A DNA stretch of 38,718 nt from Oscillospiraceae bacterium. Its GTDB lineage: Bacteria; Bacillota; Clostridia; Oscillospirales; Oscillospiraceae. Shown here piece by piece: positions 6,825 through 15,512 of this stretch (within the stretch, counting starts at the first letter, position 1; the number at the start of each line of letters is the position of its first letter). Location of the stretch: contig JAFRDQ010000101.1 in NCBI GenBank assembly GCA_017411225.1, forward strand, positions 1-38,718. The letters run 5' to 3'. The notes beneath the pieces are model-generated. The model made no database searches, was not told the origin of the DNA, and saw only the letters and a program-made list of their open reading frames with translations. The position numbers and the translations under genes are program-made.

Positions 6825-6866
6825 AAACGGCCGCGCCGGAGGAGGTTTCCCACGGAGCGGTCGTTT
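6825..6866 (+). terminator. Hairpin after the membrane-protein gene
   Basis: AAACGGCCGCGCCG (6825-6838) pairs with CGGAGCGGTCGTTT (6853-6866) with one mismatch and one G-U pair. The T-run after it is short, so efficiency is uncertain. Confidence 0.55.
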
Positions 6867-6888
6867 CCCGTTTCTACCCGACCTTTTT

Positions 6889-6929
6889 GCCCGCGCGGCA
6901 TTGTGCGCCGCGGGCTTTTATGATATACT
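6889..6929 (+). promoter_or_regulatory. GC-rich hairpin overlapping the promoter of the metallopeptidase gene
   Basis: An imperfect hairpin GCCCGCGCGGCA/TGCGCCGCGGGC (6889-6915) followed by TTTT may end upstream transcription. Its 3' half contains the -35 TTGTGC (6901-6906), 17 bp from TATACT (6924-6929). Confidence 0.6.
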
Positions 6930-6968
6930 GAATTGATAAAAAAGAAACCAGAAAAGGGAGGGATTTTC

Positions 6969-8663
6969 ATGCGGCGTGTTCGGCTTTTGGCTTTGCTTCT
7001 GGCGGTGGTGATGCTGCTTTCCGGCTGCTCGCTTTTGAGTGTGAATCGGGACGGCTTTGTGGACATGGTGCCGTTTGACGAGATGCGGTATGAGCGCCCG
7101 GATCTCGATGCGATCCTTGCGGATGCGGACGAGCTGATCGCCTCCCTTGAGCGCGGCATGAAGCTGCGCGAGGCGACCGATGCGCTCGACGCGCTCTTTC
7201 TCGAATTTTACCACATACGCACGATGGAGACGCTTGCGACCATCCGCTCCGATTCGGACGTGACGGATGCGTATTACAGCGAGGAGCTCGCCTTCTGCTC
7301 CGACGCCGTGATCACCTTCCGCGGCAAGCTGGAGGAGGTCTTTGCGGCCTGCGCCGCGTCTGATTTGAAGGACGATCTGGCCGACTACTTCGGCGAGGGC
7401 TTCCTCGATGATTACGGCGAGGACTATGTCTATCCCGAGCGGCTCTTTGAGCTGCAGAAGCAGGAAAACGAGCTGGTCAACCGCTATTTCACCACGCTTG
7501 CGGCCCAGCGCCTCACGATCGGCGGCGTGGACTACACGCTCGATGAGATCCTCCTCGCCGACCGGGACGGGACGCTCCCGGGCGTCACGATCGAGCAGGC
7601 GATCGATCAGTATTACGACGCGGCGAACGCCGCCCTCGGCAGCATCTTCGTCGATCTCGTGAAGGTGCGCCATGCCCTCGCCCAGGAGGCCGGGTATGAC
7701 CGCTTCCTCGACATGGCCTACGATCAGAACTACCGCGACTTCACGCCCGACGCCTCGGCGCAGTTCTCCGAGGCGGTGCAGCGCGAGCTGGTGCCGCTCT
7801 ACCGCGAGGCGCAGGAGCGCGGGCTTGTGGACGAGGCGTTTTACGGCACGCCCGAGATGGACGCGCGCGATTCTCTCATGACCGTCATGGACATCGCAAG
7901 CTCCATGGGCGGCGATATCGGCGACACGGCGGATTTCATCATGGAATACGACCTCGTGAACGCTGAGGTCTCGGACAAAAAGGTCTCCGACAGCTATGAG
8001 ATCTACATCCCCGATTATGAATCACCCTACATCCTCGCGGGCACGATCGGCTATGCCGAGGACATCCTCACGATCGCGCACGAGCTCGGCCACGCGGTGG
8101 ACGACTTTGTGCACTACGAGGCCGCCGACAGCACCGACGTGAGCGAGACGCTCTCGCAGGCGATGGAATATCTCACGCTGTTCTATCTGCAGGATGACGA
8201 CGTGTATGATTCGCTCCTCGCCTACAAGCTCATGGACGTCCTGCGGCTCTATGCCGAGCAGGGGAGCTACAACGCCTTTGAGGAACGCGTCTACGCGCTC
8301 GAGGATGCGGACGTCACGCTCGAGCATCTCAACGCGATCGCGCTTGACTGCGCGCGCGATTTCTCGCTCGAGAGCGAGTGGGGCGAGGGCTATGACAGCC
8401 GCAGCTGGGTTGAGATCACGCATTTCTTCCAGCAGCCGCTGTATATCGTCAGCTACATCGCCTCCGACAGTCTCGCCATCCAGTTCTATCAGCAGGAGCT
8501 GGCCGAAGAAGGACAGGGCCTGAAGCTGTATGAAAAGGCAATGGACCTCGCCGGGGACACGGAGTTCATGGCGCTCGCCAGGGAGCTCGGCATGAGAGAC
8601 CCGCTCAGCGAGGAGCAGGTCAAGGCGACCGCGGACTTGATGCGGGACCAGCTGCTGAACTAA
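6969..8663 (+). CDS. Lipoprotein metallopeptidase of the M3/oligoendopeptidase type
   Basis: A 564-residue protein. An N-terminal signal with lipobox LLSGC (C20) indicates lipid anchoring outside the cell membrane. The zinc motif HELGH is at residues 371-375, and SETLSQAME begins about 17 residues later, where M3 peptidases place the third zinc ligand (about E393). The long helical N-terminal part fits the closed helical basin of oligoendopeptidases, so it should cut short peptides at the cell surface. Family members are usually cytoplasmic, so the lipobox is noteworthy. GGGAGGG lies before ATG 6969. The TAA stop lies at the very edge of repeat B1. Confidence 0.85.
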   Translation: MRRVRLLALLLAVVMLLSGCSLLSVNRDGFVDMVPFDEMRYERPDLDAILADADELIASLERGMKLREATDALDALFLEFYHIRTMETLATIRSDSDVTDAYYSEELAFCSDAVITFRGKLEEVFAACAASDLKDDLADYFGEGFLDDYGEDYVYPERLFELQKQENELVNRYFTTLAAQRLTIGGVDYTLDEILLADRDGTLPGVTIEQAIDQYYDAANAALGSIFVDLVKVRHALAQEAGYDRFLDMAYDQNYRDFTPDASAQFSEAVQRELVPLYREAQERGLVDEAFYGTPEMDARDSLMTVMDIASSMGGDIGDTADFIMEYDLVNAEVSDKKVSDSYEIYIPDYESPYILAGTIGYAEDILTIAHELGHAVDDFVHYEAADSTDVSETLSQAMEYLTLFYLQDDDVYDSLLAYKLMDVLRLYAEQGSYNAFEERVYALEDADVTLEHLNAIALDCARDFSLESEWGEGYDSRSWVEITHFFQQPLYIVSYIASDSLAIQFYQQELAEEGQGLKLYEKAMDLAGDTEFMALARELGMRDPLSEEQVKATADLMRDQLLN

Positions 8664-8744
8664 TTAGGAATGAGGAATGACCAAGCCGTTGCTGCGCAGG
8701 AACCATTCGGCAATTCCTAATTCCTAATTCCTAACTCCTAATTC
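8662..8744. repeat. Palindromic repeat family B, copy 1 (short form)
   Basis: Left end AATTAGGAATGAGGAATGACC, right end a tandem of AATTCCT/CTAATTC words in inverse orientation. The centre GTTGCTGCGCAGGAACCATT matches the right part of the long copy at 34124-34345, so this copy looks like an internal-deletion derivative. It fills the gap between the metallopeptidase and ruvX. Confidence 0.85.
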
Positions 8745-8760
8745 TTTCAAAGGAGGATTT

Positions 8761-9186
8761 ATGCGCATTTTAGCCATCGATTACGGAGACCAGCGCATCG
8801 GGCTGGCTCTTTCTGACGCGTCCGCCATGCTCTGCGGCAGAGCGTGGACGGTGCATGAATGGACTCTGGACCGCGCCGTGGAGGCGATCGCCGCCGCCGC
8901 GCGGGAAAACGAGGTCGGGCTTCTCGTGCTCGGCCTGCCGAAGAACATGGACGGCACCGAGGGCCCGCGCGCGGAAAAGAGCCGCGCCGTCGCGGCACTG
9001 CTCGAGGAGGCTGCCGGTCTGGAGGTCCGCCTTTGGGACGAGCGGCGCAGCTCCATCGAGGCGCACGCGATCCTCCATGCCAACGGAAAGAAGGAAAAGA
9101 AGCATCGTCAGACCGTCGACGCCGTGGCCGCGAGCCTGATCCTCGAGGGCTTTCTCGGCGCGCACGGTGCGGAGTATCGGAAATGA
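8761..9186 (+). CDS. ruvX: Putative pre-16S rRNA nuclease / Holliday junction resolvase-like YqgF
   Basis: A 141-residue RNase H-like fold protein. The first catalytic aspartate is in AIDYG (D7), followed by GLPKNMDGTEGP, WDERRSS and a final HRQTVDAVAAS segment with the last acidic residue, the usual YqgF order and length. In E. coli the family matures the 5' end of 16S rRNA; a recombination role has also been proposed. CAAAGGAGG precedes ATG 8761. It is the first of five genes that overlap by 4 nt each, an unusual placement for ruvX beside sugar enzymes. No clear promoter was seen; the preceding stretch is repeat B1. Confidence 0.9.
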   Translation: MRILAIDYGDQRIGLALSDASAMLCGRAWTVHEWTLDRAVEAIAAAARENEVGLLVLGLPKNMDGTEGPRAEKSRAVAALLEEAAGLEVRLWDERRSSIEAHAILHANGKKEKKHRQTVDAVAASLILEGFLGAHGAEYRK

Positions 9187-9560
9187 AACGAATCTTACTA
9201 TGCCTGCTCGCGGCGCTGCTGTGCCTCTCGCTCGCGGGCTGCGCCGCCAAGGGCGACACGTCCAGCGTCCGCATTGTCCGCGGGACGTCGGAGACGCTGG
9301 AGAAGGATGAGATCCGCGCGGCCATAGACGCCGCGATGGACGCCTTTCGCAGCACGCGCGAGGGCGAAACGCTCCTCGCCCTGCGGTATGACGAGGCGTA
9401 TTCCATCGCCTGGGTCACGGCAAACGACCCTGAGCCGGATGAAAATACGCTCGTCCTGCTCGCGACGTATCTTGACGCCGACGGCAGGCAGCACAGCGGC
9501 ATGCCGTGGGTGCTGACCCGCAATGAAAAAGGAAACTGGAACGTGGAGGACATGAAATGA
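9183..9560 (+). CDS. Small lipoprotein, possibly DUF4829-like
   Basis: A 125-residue protein with signal peptide and lipobox SLAGC near residue 20. The mature part of about 105 residues has alternating helix and strand with YDEAYSIAWV and a C-terminal WVLTRNEKGNWNVED, reminiscent of DUF4829/NTF2-like lipoproteins; this is a weak match by eye. ATG 9183 overlaps the ruvX stop (ATGA) and its own stop overlaps the HAD gene in the same way. Function unknown; it is expected on the outer face of the membrane. Confidence 0.75.
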   Translation: MKRILLCLLAALLCLSLAGCAAKGDTSSVRIVRGTSETLEKDEIRAAIDAAMDAFRSTREGETLLALRYDEAYSIAWVTANDPEPDENTLVLLATYLDADGRQHSGMPWVLTRNEKGNWNVEDMK

Positions 9561-10378
9561 TCAAACTGCTTGCCATCGATCTCGACCGGACGACCCTCGA
9601 CTCGACCGACACCGTCCCGGAAAGCGCTATGGACGCGCTAAAGGAAGCCATTGACGCGGGCGTCACCGTCGCGATTGCGACCGGGCGCAACGTGCTCGGC
9701 ATCCCGAAGGCGCTGCGCGAGCTGCCCGGGATTCGCTATGCCATCACCTCGAACGACGCTGCGATCTTCGATCTCGAGACGATGGAGCCCGTCTTTGAAA
9801 AGACCATCCCGCTCGAGCAGGCGGTCTCGCTGCTCGAGCGCGCGGGGGAGCTTGGCATCCCGCGCTCCGTCACGATCGGGCGCGACGTGATCGACACCAC
9901 GCCGGAGGTCTACCGCCTGCGGCACACCTTCTTCCACGACTATGCCGAGAGCCTCTTCGCCGAGGATCTCCCGGCCTATGTGCGCTCTCGCGGCGAGGAC
10001 GTGGCGAAGCTGCATTTTCTCTACATGCGCCAGCACGACAGCGGGCCTGTCTATGACATGCTGAACGCCGAGGAGAACATCGCCTTCACCGGCGATATTA
10101 CCGGCCACACCGAGGTCGTGGCGAGCTTTGTCGACAAGGGCTCGAGCCTTGCGCGCCTCGCGCGGATGCTGGATGTGAAGAAGGAGGAGGCCGCTGCGAT
10201 CGGCGACTCGGACAACGACGTGACCATGCTGCACTGGGCAGGGGCGTCCGTCGCCATGGGCGGCGCGCCGAACCACGTCCGGGCGGCTGCGAACTACCAG
10301 ACAGACGACTGTGACCACGACGGATTTTCCAGGGCCGTGCGCATGCTGCTCGCGGCGGACAAGGAGGAACAAGTATGA
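9557..10378 (+). CDS. HAD superfamily phosphatase, Cof type
   Basis: A 273-residue HAD hydrolase of the class IIB (Cof) type. The nucleophile motif is DLDRT (D8, D10) rather than the common DLDGT; the second acidic pair is in GDSDND (D217, D219), and a cap domain lies between. Such enzymes remove phosphate from sugar phosphates and other small metabolites. Here it is translationally coupled to a P-loop kinase and a GH13_18 phosphorylase, so it might act on a sugar phosphate in that route; this is inference from position only. Confidence 0.88.
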   Translation: MIKLLAIDLDRTTLDSTDTVPESAMDALKEAIDAGVTVAIATGRNVLGIPKALRELPGIRYAITSNDAAIFDLETMEPVFEKTIPLEQAVSLLERAGELGIPRSVTIGRDVIDTTPEVYRLRHTFFHDYAESLFAEDLPAYVRSRGEDVAKLHFLYMRQHDSGPVYDMLNAEENIAFTGDITGHTEVVASFVDKGSSLARLARMLDVKKEEAAAIGDSDNDVTMLHWAGASVAMGGAPNHVRAAANYQTDDCDHDGFSRAVRMLLAADKEEQV

Positions 10379-11310
10379 ACTGGATTGAAAAACTGCCCTT
10401 TGACTGGACGCCGCCGGCTCTCCCGGCGGACGGAGAGATCCCCCACGGCGACATGCCCGGCGACAGCGTACAGATCGGCGAAAAGCACATTCAGAAGGCG
10501 GGCGTCATCTTCCCCGAGCTGCTGCGCCTGATCCGCGAGAACCCTGCCGAGAAGATCGTCATCGCCGTCAGCGGCGGCTCCGGCGTCGGCAAGAGCGAGA
10601 CGGCCTCGCTCCTGTCCTATTACTTCAATCAGCTGGGCGTCGGCGCCTATACCCTCTCCGGCGACAATTACCCCCGCCGCATCCCCGCGCAGAACGACGC
10701 CGAGCGCGAGCGCATCTTCCGCGTCGGCGGCGTGACGGGCATGCTGGAAGCGGGCGTTTACACCGAGGCCGCGGGCAAGATCCTGCGCAATCTCTGGGTC
10801 TCCGGCGCGGACGCCGACCCGGCGCAGTGCGCAGAGCATCCGTGGCTCGCGACGTATCAGTCTGCGGGACGCGAGGCGCTCTCGGGCTACCTCGGCACGA
10901 AGATCGAGCAGAACTTCGAGGAGCTCAGCGCCATTCTCTCCCGCTTCAAGGCCGGAGAGGAGAAGATCTGGCTCAAGCGCATGGGCCGCACGCCCGACGC
11001 GCTCTGGTATGACGAGGTGGACTTTACCGATGTGCACGTGCTCCTGGTGGAGTGGACGCACGGCAACAGCACGCACCTCATCGGCGTGGATCTGCCGATC
11101 CTGCTCAACAGCACGCCCGAGGAGACGCGCGCCCACCGCCGCAGCCGCGCGCGCGACGGCAAGGTCGACAGCCCCTTCACCACCATGGTGCTCGAGATCG
11201 AGCAGGGCATCCTGCACCGCCGAGCCGGGCACGCGAAGATCATCGTCTCCAAGAGCGGCGAGCTCCTGTCGTTCGAGGAGTACAGCAAGAGAATGGAGGG
11301 GATCCTGTGA
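10375..11310 (+). CDS. P-loop sugar kinase candidate, sucrose-kinase-like
   Basis: A 311-residue protein with Walker A GGSGVGKS at residues 67-74 and SGDNYPRRIPAQND at the position where uridine-kinase-like or adenylylsulfate-kinase-like enzymes bind substrate. It overlaps the HAD gene before it (ATGA) and the GH13_18 phosphorylase after it (GTGA). The bifunctional AgaSK of Ruminococcus gnavus joins a GH36 alpha-galactosidase to a P-loop sucrose kinase, and a sucrose 6F-phosphate phosphorylase is known from the same species. A free-standing kinase next to a phosphorylase fits that pathway. I see the P-loop directly; the substrate is inferred from neighbours. Automated annotation might call it adenylylsulfate kinase, which this context does not support. 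Confidence 0.6.
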   Translation: MNWIEKLPFDWTPPALPADGEIPHGDMPGDSVQIGEKHIQKAGVIFPELLRLIRENPAEKIVIAVSGGSGVGKSETASLLSYYFNQLGVGAYTLSGDNYPRRIPAQNDAERERIFRVGGVTGMLEAGVYTEAAGKILRNLWVSGADADPAQCAEHPWLATYQSAGREALSGYLGTKIEQNFEELSAILSRFKAGEEKIWLKRMGRTPDALWYDEVDFTDVHVLLVEWTHGNSTHLIGVDLPILLNSTPEETRAHRRSRARDGKVDSPFTTMVLEIEQGILHRRAGHAKIIVSKSGELLSFEEYSKRMEGIL

Positions 11311-12809
11311 CGCCGAAGGCCAACATTCGCCCGATGCTGAACGTCTATCCGGACAGCCTCGGCGGCACGCTGCATGACGTGGCCGCCCTGCTCGGTACGG
11401 ACGCCGTGCGCGGCGCGTTCTCCTCGCTCTATGTCCTGCCGAGCCTGTTTCACTCCGATCTCGACCGCGGGTTCAGTGTGATCGACTTTGAGCTGGAGCA
11501 GTCTCTCGCCACGGAGGACGATCTCGCCGCCCTGCGGGAGCTGGGCGTCGATCTCAAGCTTGATTTTGTCCTGAACCATCTCTCCGTCCAGTCTCCGCAG
11601 TTTCAGGATCTGGTTCAGAACGGAGAAAAATCCGAATACCGCGATTTCTTCATCGACTGGAACGAATTCTGGGCCGGCCACGGCGAGATGACGCCGGAGG
11701 GCTTCATCCAGCCCGACCCGGCGCTGATCCGTGACATGTTCTTCCGCAAGCCCGGCCTGCCGATCCTGATGGTCGGCTTTCCGGACGGGCGCGAGGTGCC
11801 GTACTGGAACACGTTCTATCAGTCCGTCACCACGGACGAGGAAGGACGTCGGCGCTATCTCGGTCAGATGGACTTGAATATTCGCTCCGAGCGCGTGCAG
11901 GCGTTTTATCATGACACGCTCCGCCGCCTCGCCGCCTACGGCGCGGGTATCGTCCGGCTGGACGCCTTTGCCTATGCGGCCAAGGCCGTCGGCGCGCGCA
12001 ACTTCTTCAACGAGCCCGAGACGTGGGAGCTGCTGCAGTCCCTGCGCGAGACGGCGGACAGCGAACACCTCGAGCTCCTGCCCGAGATCCACGCGAGCTA
12101 CCGCGAGGCGCGCCATGAGCAGATCGCCTCGCGCGGGTACATGACCTATGACTTCTTCCTGCCCGGCCTCGTCATCGACGCGCTCGAGAGCGGCGACGGG
12201 GCCCGCCTCGCTGCGTGGGCGACCGAGCTGCAGGAAAAGGGCATCCGCACCGTGAACATGCTCGGCTGTCACGACGGCATTCCGCTGCTCGACCTCGTCG
12301 GCATCCTGCCGGAGAAGCGCATCCAGGCGCTCATTGACCTCATCGTCTCCCGCGGCGGCTTCGTGAAGAATCTGCACGGGCAGAAGAACGTCTATTATCA
12401 GGTGAACGCCACGTTCTACAGCGCGCTCGGCGAGGACGATCAGAAGATGCTGCTCGCCCGCGCGATCCAGCTCTTCATGCCCGGCAAGCCGCAGGTCTGG
12501 TATCTCGACCTCTTCGCCGGCAGGAACGATCACGCCGCCGTCGCGCGCGCAGGGGAGGGCGGGCACAAGGAGATCAACCGCACGAATCTCACCGCCGCCG
12601 ACATCGAGGCCGGTCTGCAGAAGGACGTCGTGAAGGAGCAATTAAAGCTCCTCCAGCTCCGAAACAGCTGCCCCGCCTTCGACTGGAACGCCAAAATCAC
12701 CGCCGAGGCGGAGGGCGAAACCCTCACGATCCGCTGGACGCACGAGGGAAGCGATGCCGTGCTGAAGGCGAATCTGAAAACGTTCGACTTTACCGTGGAG
12801 ACCCATTAA
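11307..12809 (+). CDS. GH13_18 phosphorylase (sucrose or sucrose 6F-phosphate phosphorylase)
   Basis: A 500-residue enzyme. NVYPDSLGG near the N-terminus is the hallmark of sucrose phosphorylases. Catalytic residues are visible: nucleophile D219 in RLDAFAY, acid/base E260 in LPEIHA, and D323 in GCHDG. YQVNATFYSALG, GKPQVWY and AGRNDH follow in the family order. The reaction releases glucose 1-phosphate and fructose or fructose 6-phosphate. Subfamily members also include glucosylglycerol and glucosylglycerate phosphorylases, so the acceptor is open; the coupled kinase favours a phosphorylated sucrose. Start GTG 11307 is chosen because GGAGGGG lies just before it and it overlaps the kinase stop. 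Last gene of the five-gene operon. Confidence 0.85.
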   Translation: MTPKANIRPMLNVYPDSLGGTLHDVAALLGTDAVRGAFSSLYVLPSLFHSDLDRGFSVIDFELEQSLATEDDLAALRELGVDLKLDFVLNHLSVQSPQFQDLVQNGEKSEYRDFFIDWNEFWAGHGEMTPEGFIQPDPALIRDMFFRKPGLPILMVGFPDGREVPYWNTFYQSVTTDEEGRRRYLGQMDLNIRSERVQAFYHDTLRRLAAYGAGIVRLDAFAYAAKAVGARNFFNEPETWELLQSLRETADSEHLELLPEIHASYREARHEQIASRGYMTYDFFLPGLVIDALESGDGARLAAWATELQEKGIRTVNMLGCHDGIPLLDLVGILPEKRIQALIDLIVSRGGFVKNLHGQKNVYYQVNATFYSALGEDDQKMLLARAIQLFMPGKPQVWYLDLFAGRNDHAAVARAGEGGHKEINRTNLTAADIEAGLQKDVVKEQLKLLQLRNSCPAFDWNAKITAEAEGETLTIRWTHEGSDAVLKANLKTFDFTVETH

Positions 12810-12832
12810 GAAACGTAGGGGAGAAGGGAACG

Positions 12833-13618
12833 TTACTCCAAAATGCACTCCAGCCCCTTCGGCAGATGCGCGTTCCAGAACGTCCAGTTGTGCTTGCCCG
12901 GGCCGGCCTCGAAGGTGTGCTCCACGTCTTCTTTGGTGAGGAAGGCGTCGAACTCGCGGTTGGCGTCGATCAGGCCGTCCTCCGTGCCGCAGGCGAGATA
13001 GAGCTTCGGGAGCGGCTTGCCCGCGGCCTTCAGCTGCTGTACCTGCACCTCGGGGTTTTTGTCCGAGGTCTCGAGCGTTTCCAGATCGCCGAACACGTTC
13101 TTCAGCATCGCCGTTGGCATGATGCCGTCGTTGTGGCCGGCTGCAAAGTGGTGAATCCGCAGGGCGGAGGAGAGCGCGATGCAGCCGGAGAAGGTCTCCG
13201 GGAAGGCGAAGGCCGTGTGCAGCGCGCCGTAGCCGCCCATGGAGAGCCCGCCGATGAGCGTGTCCTCGCGCGTCATCGCATGGCCGAAGACCTTGCGGAT
13301 GTAGGCGGGGAGTTCCTCGCCCACGTAGCTGCCCCAGTTTCCGCCGCGGTAGCCCCGGTCGAGGTAGAAGTTGTTGCCCGCCGTCGGCATGAAGACGGCG
13401 AGATTATACTGCACGGCCATCTCCTGCGCCACGCCGCCGAAGAGCCAGTCCGTGTCCGTGCCGGTCAGGCCGTGCAGGAGGATCAGCGTCTTGGTCGGGC
13501 GGTCATAGTGGCGCGGGTTGAAAACCTCCTCCATCTCCACATCGTTCGGCAGCACAAAGGAAAAGTTCGCGTGCTGCATGATCGTATCGGCGTGAAATTC
13601 CATTCTTCCGCTTGCCAT
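12833..13618 (-). CDS. Carbohydrate-esterase-like alpha/beta hydrolase (tributyrin esterase / CE1-like)
   Basis: A 261-residue protein with no signal peptide. The nucleophile elbow GLSMGG places S126; aspartate in GTEDGLID (D214 or D218) and H243 in GKHNW complete the triad. The sequence resembles the EstA/S-formylglutathione hydrolase group, which removes acetyl or other short acyl groups, so it may deacetylate imported sugars. The ATG lies 3 bp after the malL stop with AAAGGAGAC spanning that stop, so both belong to one operon. Convergent with the phosphorylase gene; only 23 bp separate them and no terminator hairpin is visible. Confidence 0.82.
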   Translation of the reverse strand: MASGRMEFHADTIMQHANFSFVLPNDVEMEEVFNPRHYDRPTKTLILLHGLTGTDTDWLFGGVAQEMAVQYNLAVFMPTAGNNFYLDRGYRGGNWGSYVGEELPAYIRKVFGHAMTREDTLIGGLSMGGYGALHTAFAFPETFSGCIALSSALRIHHFAAGHNDGIMPTAMLKNVFGDLETLETSDKNPEVQVQQLKAAGKPLPKLYLACGTEDGLIDANREFDAFLTKEDVEHTFEAGPGKHNWTFWNAHLPKGLECILE

Positions 13619-13621
13619 CGT

Positions 13622-15229
13622 TCAGTCTCCTTTCCGATAAAGGCGCGCCTCGTAGGGGCGCAGGGTCTCGCTCTGATCGTCTCCATAGGTGCCGAGCAGG
13701 AGCGTCATGCCCTCGGCCGGGACCGGGTTTTCGATCTCTTTGCTAGTGAAATTGCAGACCACGAGGAGGGCTTCCGCCTCCGTCTCGCGCTTGTAGGCGA
13801 AGAGCGCGTCGTTTTCCGGCTCGAGCAGCGTGAACGCGCCTTCCTCGAACACCGGGTAAGTCTTTCGCAGCGCAATCAGCTTCCGGTAGCACTCGAATAC
13901 CGAGTCCCCGCGCCCGATCTGCTCGGCGGCGTTAATCTCTTTGTAATTATCATTCACGGGCAGCCACGGCGTTCCGGTCGTGAAGCCCGCGTTTTCGCTC
14001 GCGTCCCACTGCATTGGCGTGCGCGCGTTGTCGCGGCTGCGTCCGTAGGCCGAGCGGAGGATTTCTGCGTCGGAATAGCCCTTCGCGCGGCGCGTGCGGA
14101 TCATGTCGAGCGTCTCCACGTCCTGATAGTCGTCCAGCGCGAAGCGCCGGTTCGTCATGCCGAGCTCCTGCCCCTCGTAGAGATAGGGCGTGCCCTCCAT
14201 GCCGAAGAGCAGCACGGCGAGCATCTTGGCCGACGCCTCACGGAATTCCCCCTCATCGCCCCAGCGGGAGACGATGCGCGGCAGGTCGTGGTTCTCCCAG
14301 AAGAGACTGTTCCAGCCGCAGCCGTGCAGAAGCGTCTGCCAGCGCGCGAACACCTGCTTGAGCTTGTTTACCGGCAGCGGCGCAAGATCCCATTTCTCTC
14401 CGCCCTCGGCCTTGTCGAGCAGCAGGTGCTCGAATTGAAACACCATTGAAAGCTCGCTCCCGTCGGGGTTGGCGTAGCGCTTTGCGCGCTCGATCGTGGC
14501 ACTCCACGCCTCACCCACGGTCACGAGCGGGGCGGGGAAGGCGGCGGCGCTCATCTCGCGCACGAATTCGTGCAGATGCGGCCCGTTGATCGTGTATCCC
14601 GCGAAGGGATCCTTCCCCAGATGATCCACCACGTCCAGCCGATAGCCGCCGACGCCGCGAGAAGTCCACCAGCGGATCATGTCATAGAGCTCCTGGCGCA
14701 CCTTGGGGTTGGCCCAGTTTAAGTCCGGCTGCCGGTGGGAGAACTGATAGTAATACGATTGTCTGATCTCTGGCACGTACTGCCAGGCCCCGGCGCCGAA
14801 GTCGGCGGCCTGGCCGTCGGCCTCGTCGGGCGCGGCGTCGCGCCAGATGTAATAGTCATGGTAAGGGCTCTCGCGGCTCTGTTTGGCAGATAAGAACCAC
14901 GGGTGCTCGTCGGAGGTGTGGTTCAGCACAAGGTCGAGGATGATGCGGATGCCCCGCGTTTTTGCCTCCGCGATGAGCCGGTCGAGATCCGCGAGCGTGC
15001 CGAAGAGGGGATCCACGTCGCGGTAGTCCGAAATGTCATACCCGTTGTCATACTGCGGCGAGCGGTACACCGGCGAGAGCCAGATCGCGTCGATCCCCAG
15101 CGTTTTCAGATAATCCAGCTTCGAGATCACGCCCGGCAGATCGCCGATCCCGTCACCGTTTGAATCGGCGAAAGACCGCGGATAGACCTGATAGATCACC
15201 GCGCGCTTCCACCAGTTGTTGTTTTCCAT
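13622..15229 (-). CDS. malL: Oligo-1,6-glucosidase (GH13_31)
   Basis: A 535-residue cytoplasmic alpha-glucosidase. Catalytic residues D199 (YRLDVVD), E240 (VGEAW) and D315 (ENHDLP) are all present, and QVYPRSFADSNGDGIGDL is the family's N-terminal signature. The residue after the nucleophile is valine (V200); in this subfamily valine there goes with preference for alpha-1,6 bonds, while alanine or threonine goes with maltase activity. It should release glucose from isomaltose-type oligosaccharides and may also act on sucrose isomers. First gene of the malL-esterase operon. Confidence 0.9.
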   Translation of the reverse strand: MENNNWWKRAVIYQVYPRSFADSNGDGIGDLPGVISKLDYLKTLGIDAIWLSPVYRSPQYDNGYDISDYRDVDPLFGTLADLDRLIAEAKTRGIRIILDLVLNHTSDEHPWFLSAKQSRESPYHDYYIWRDAAPDEADGQAADFGAGAWQYVPEIRQSYYYQFSHRQPDLNWANPKVRQELYDMIRWWTSRGVGGYRLDVVDHLGKDPFAGYTINGPHLHEFVREMSAAAFPAPLVTVGEAWSATIERAKRYANPDGSELSMVFQFEHLLLDKAEGGEKWDLAPLPVNKLKQVFARWQTLLHGCGWNSLFWENHDLPRIVSRWGDEGEFREASAKMLAVLLFGMEGTPYLYEGQELGMTNRRFALDDYQDVETLDMIRTRRAKGYSDAEILRSAYGRSRDNARTPMQWDASENAGFTTGTPWLPVNDNYKEINAAEQIGRGDSVFECYRKLIALRKTYPVFEEGAFTLLEPENDALFAYKRETEAEALLVVCNFTSKEIENPVPAEGMTLLLGTYGDDQSETLRPYEARLYRKGD

Positions 15230-15256
15230 GTTTTCAACTCCCCAAAGAGAACGTAG

Positions 15257-15416
15257 GGGCGGATATCATCCGCCCGCGCGGGACACGGTGAAATAATCCA
15301 CCGTTCTCCGGCGCATTCGCAATTGGTAACCGTTTGCTGTAGGGCGGGTTGCGGCAGCGCCCGCCTGCTGGATTGAGGCTGTTGGCAAGAGGCGGGCGCT
15401 TCGCAACCCGCCCTAC
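15257..15416. repeat. Palindromic repeats upstream of malL, including family C copy 2
   Basis: The 283-bp gap 15230-15512 holds a small hairpin GGGCGGAT-atc-ATCCGCCC (15257-15275) and the second copy of family C (15339-15416), whose arms match 3184-3260 almost base for base while the central loop differs. Between them GTAACCGTTTGC (15326-15337) resembles a MalR/LacI-type operator half-match upstream of malL; this is weak. Confidence 0.8.
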
Positions 15417-15473
15417 GACGCATCTTTCAGCGCGGCAGAGAATCGTACAGGAGATTGAAACCTGCCGATTGAA

Positions 15474-15499
15474 AAAGGCGGCTCAATCGAGCCGCCTTT
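15474..15499 (-). terminator. Terminator of the sugar ABC operon
   Basis: AAAGGCGGCTC (15474-15484) pairs perfectly with GAGCCGCCTTT (15489-15499), loop of four. On the minus strand the stem is followed by TTTTTC, directly after the MsmK/UgpC-type gene. Confidence 0.9.
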
Positions 15500-15512
15500 G
15501 GTTTTGGTGCGA

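Noticed and set aside
8662-8744. CRISPR-like array from repeated TTAGGAAT words
   Set aside because: The words are abutting heptamers in inverse orientation at the two ends, with no regular spacers and no cas genes.
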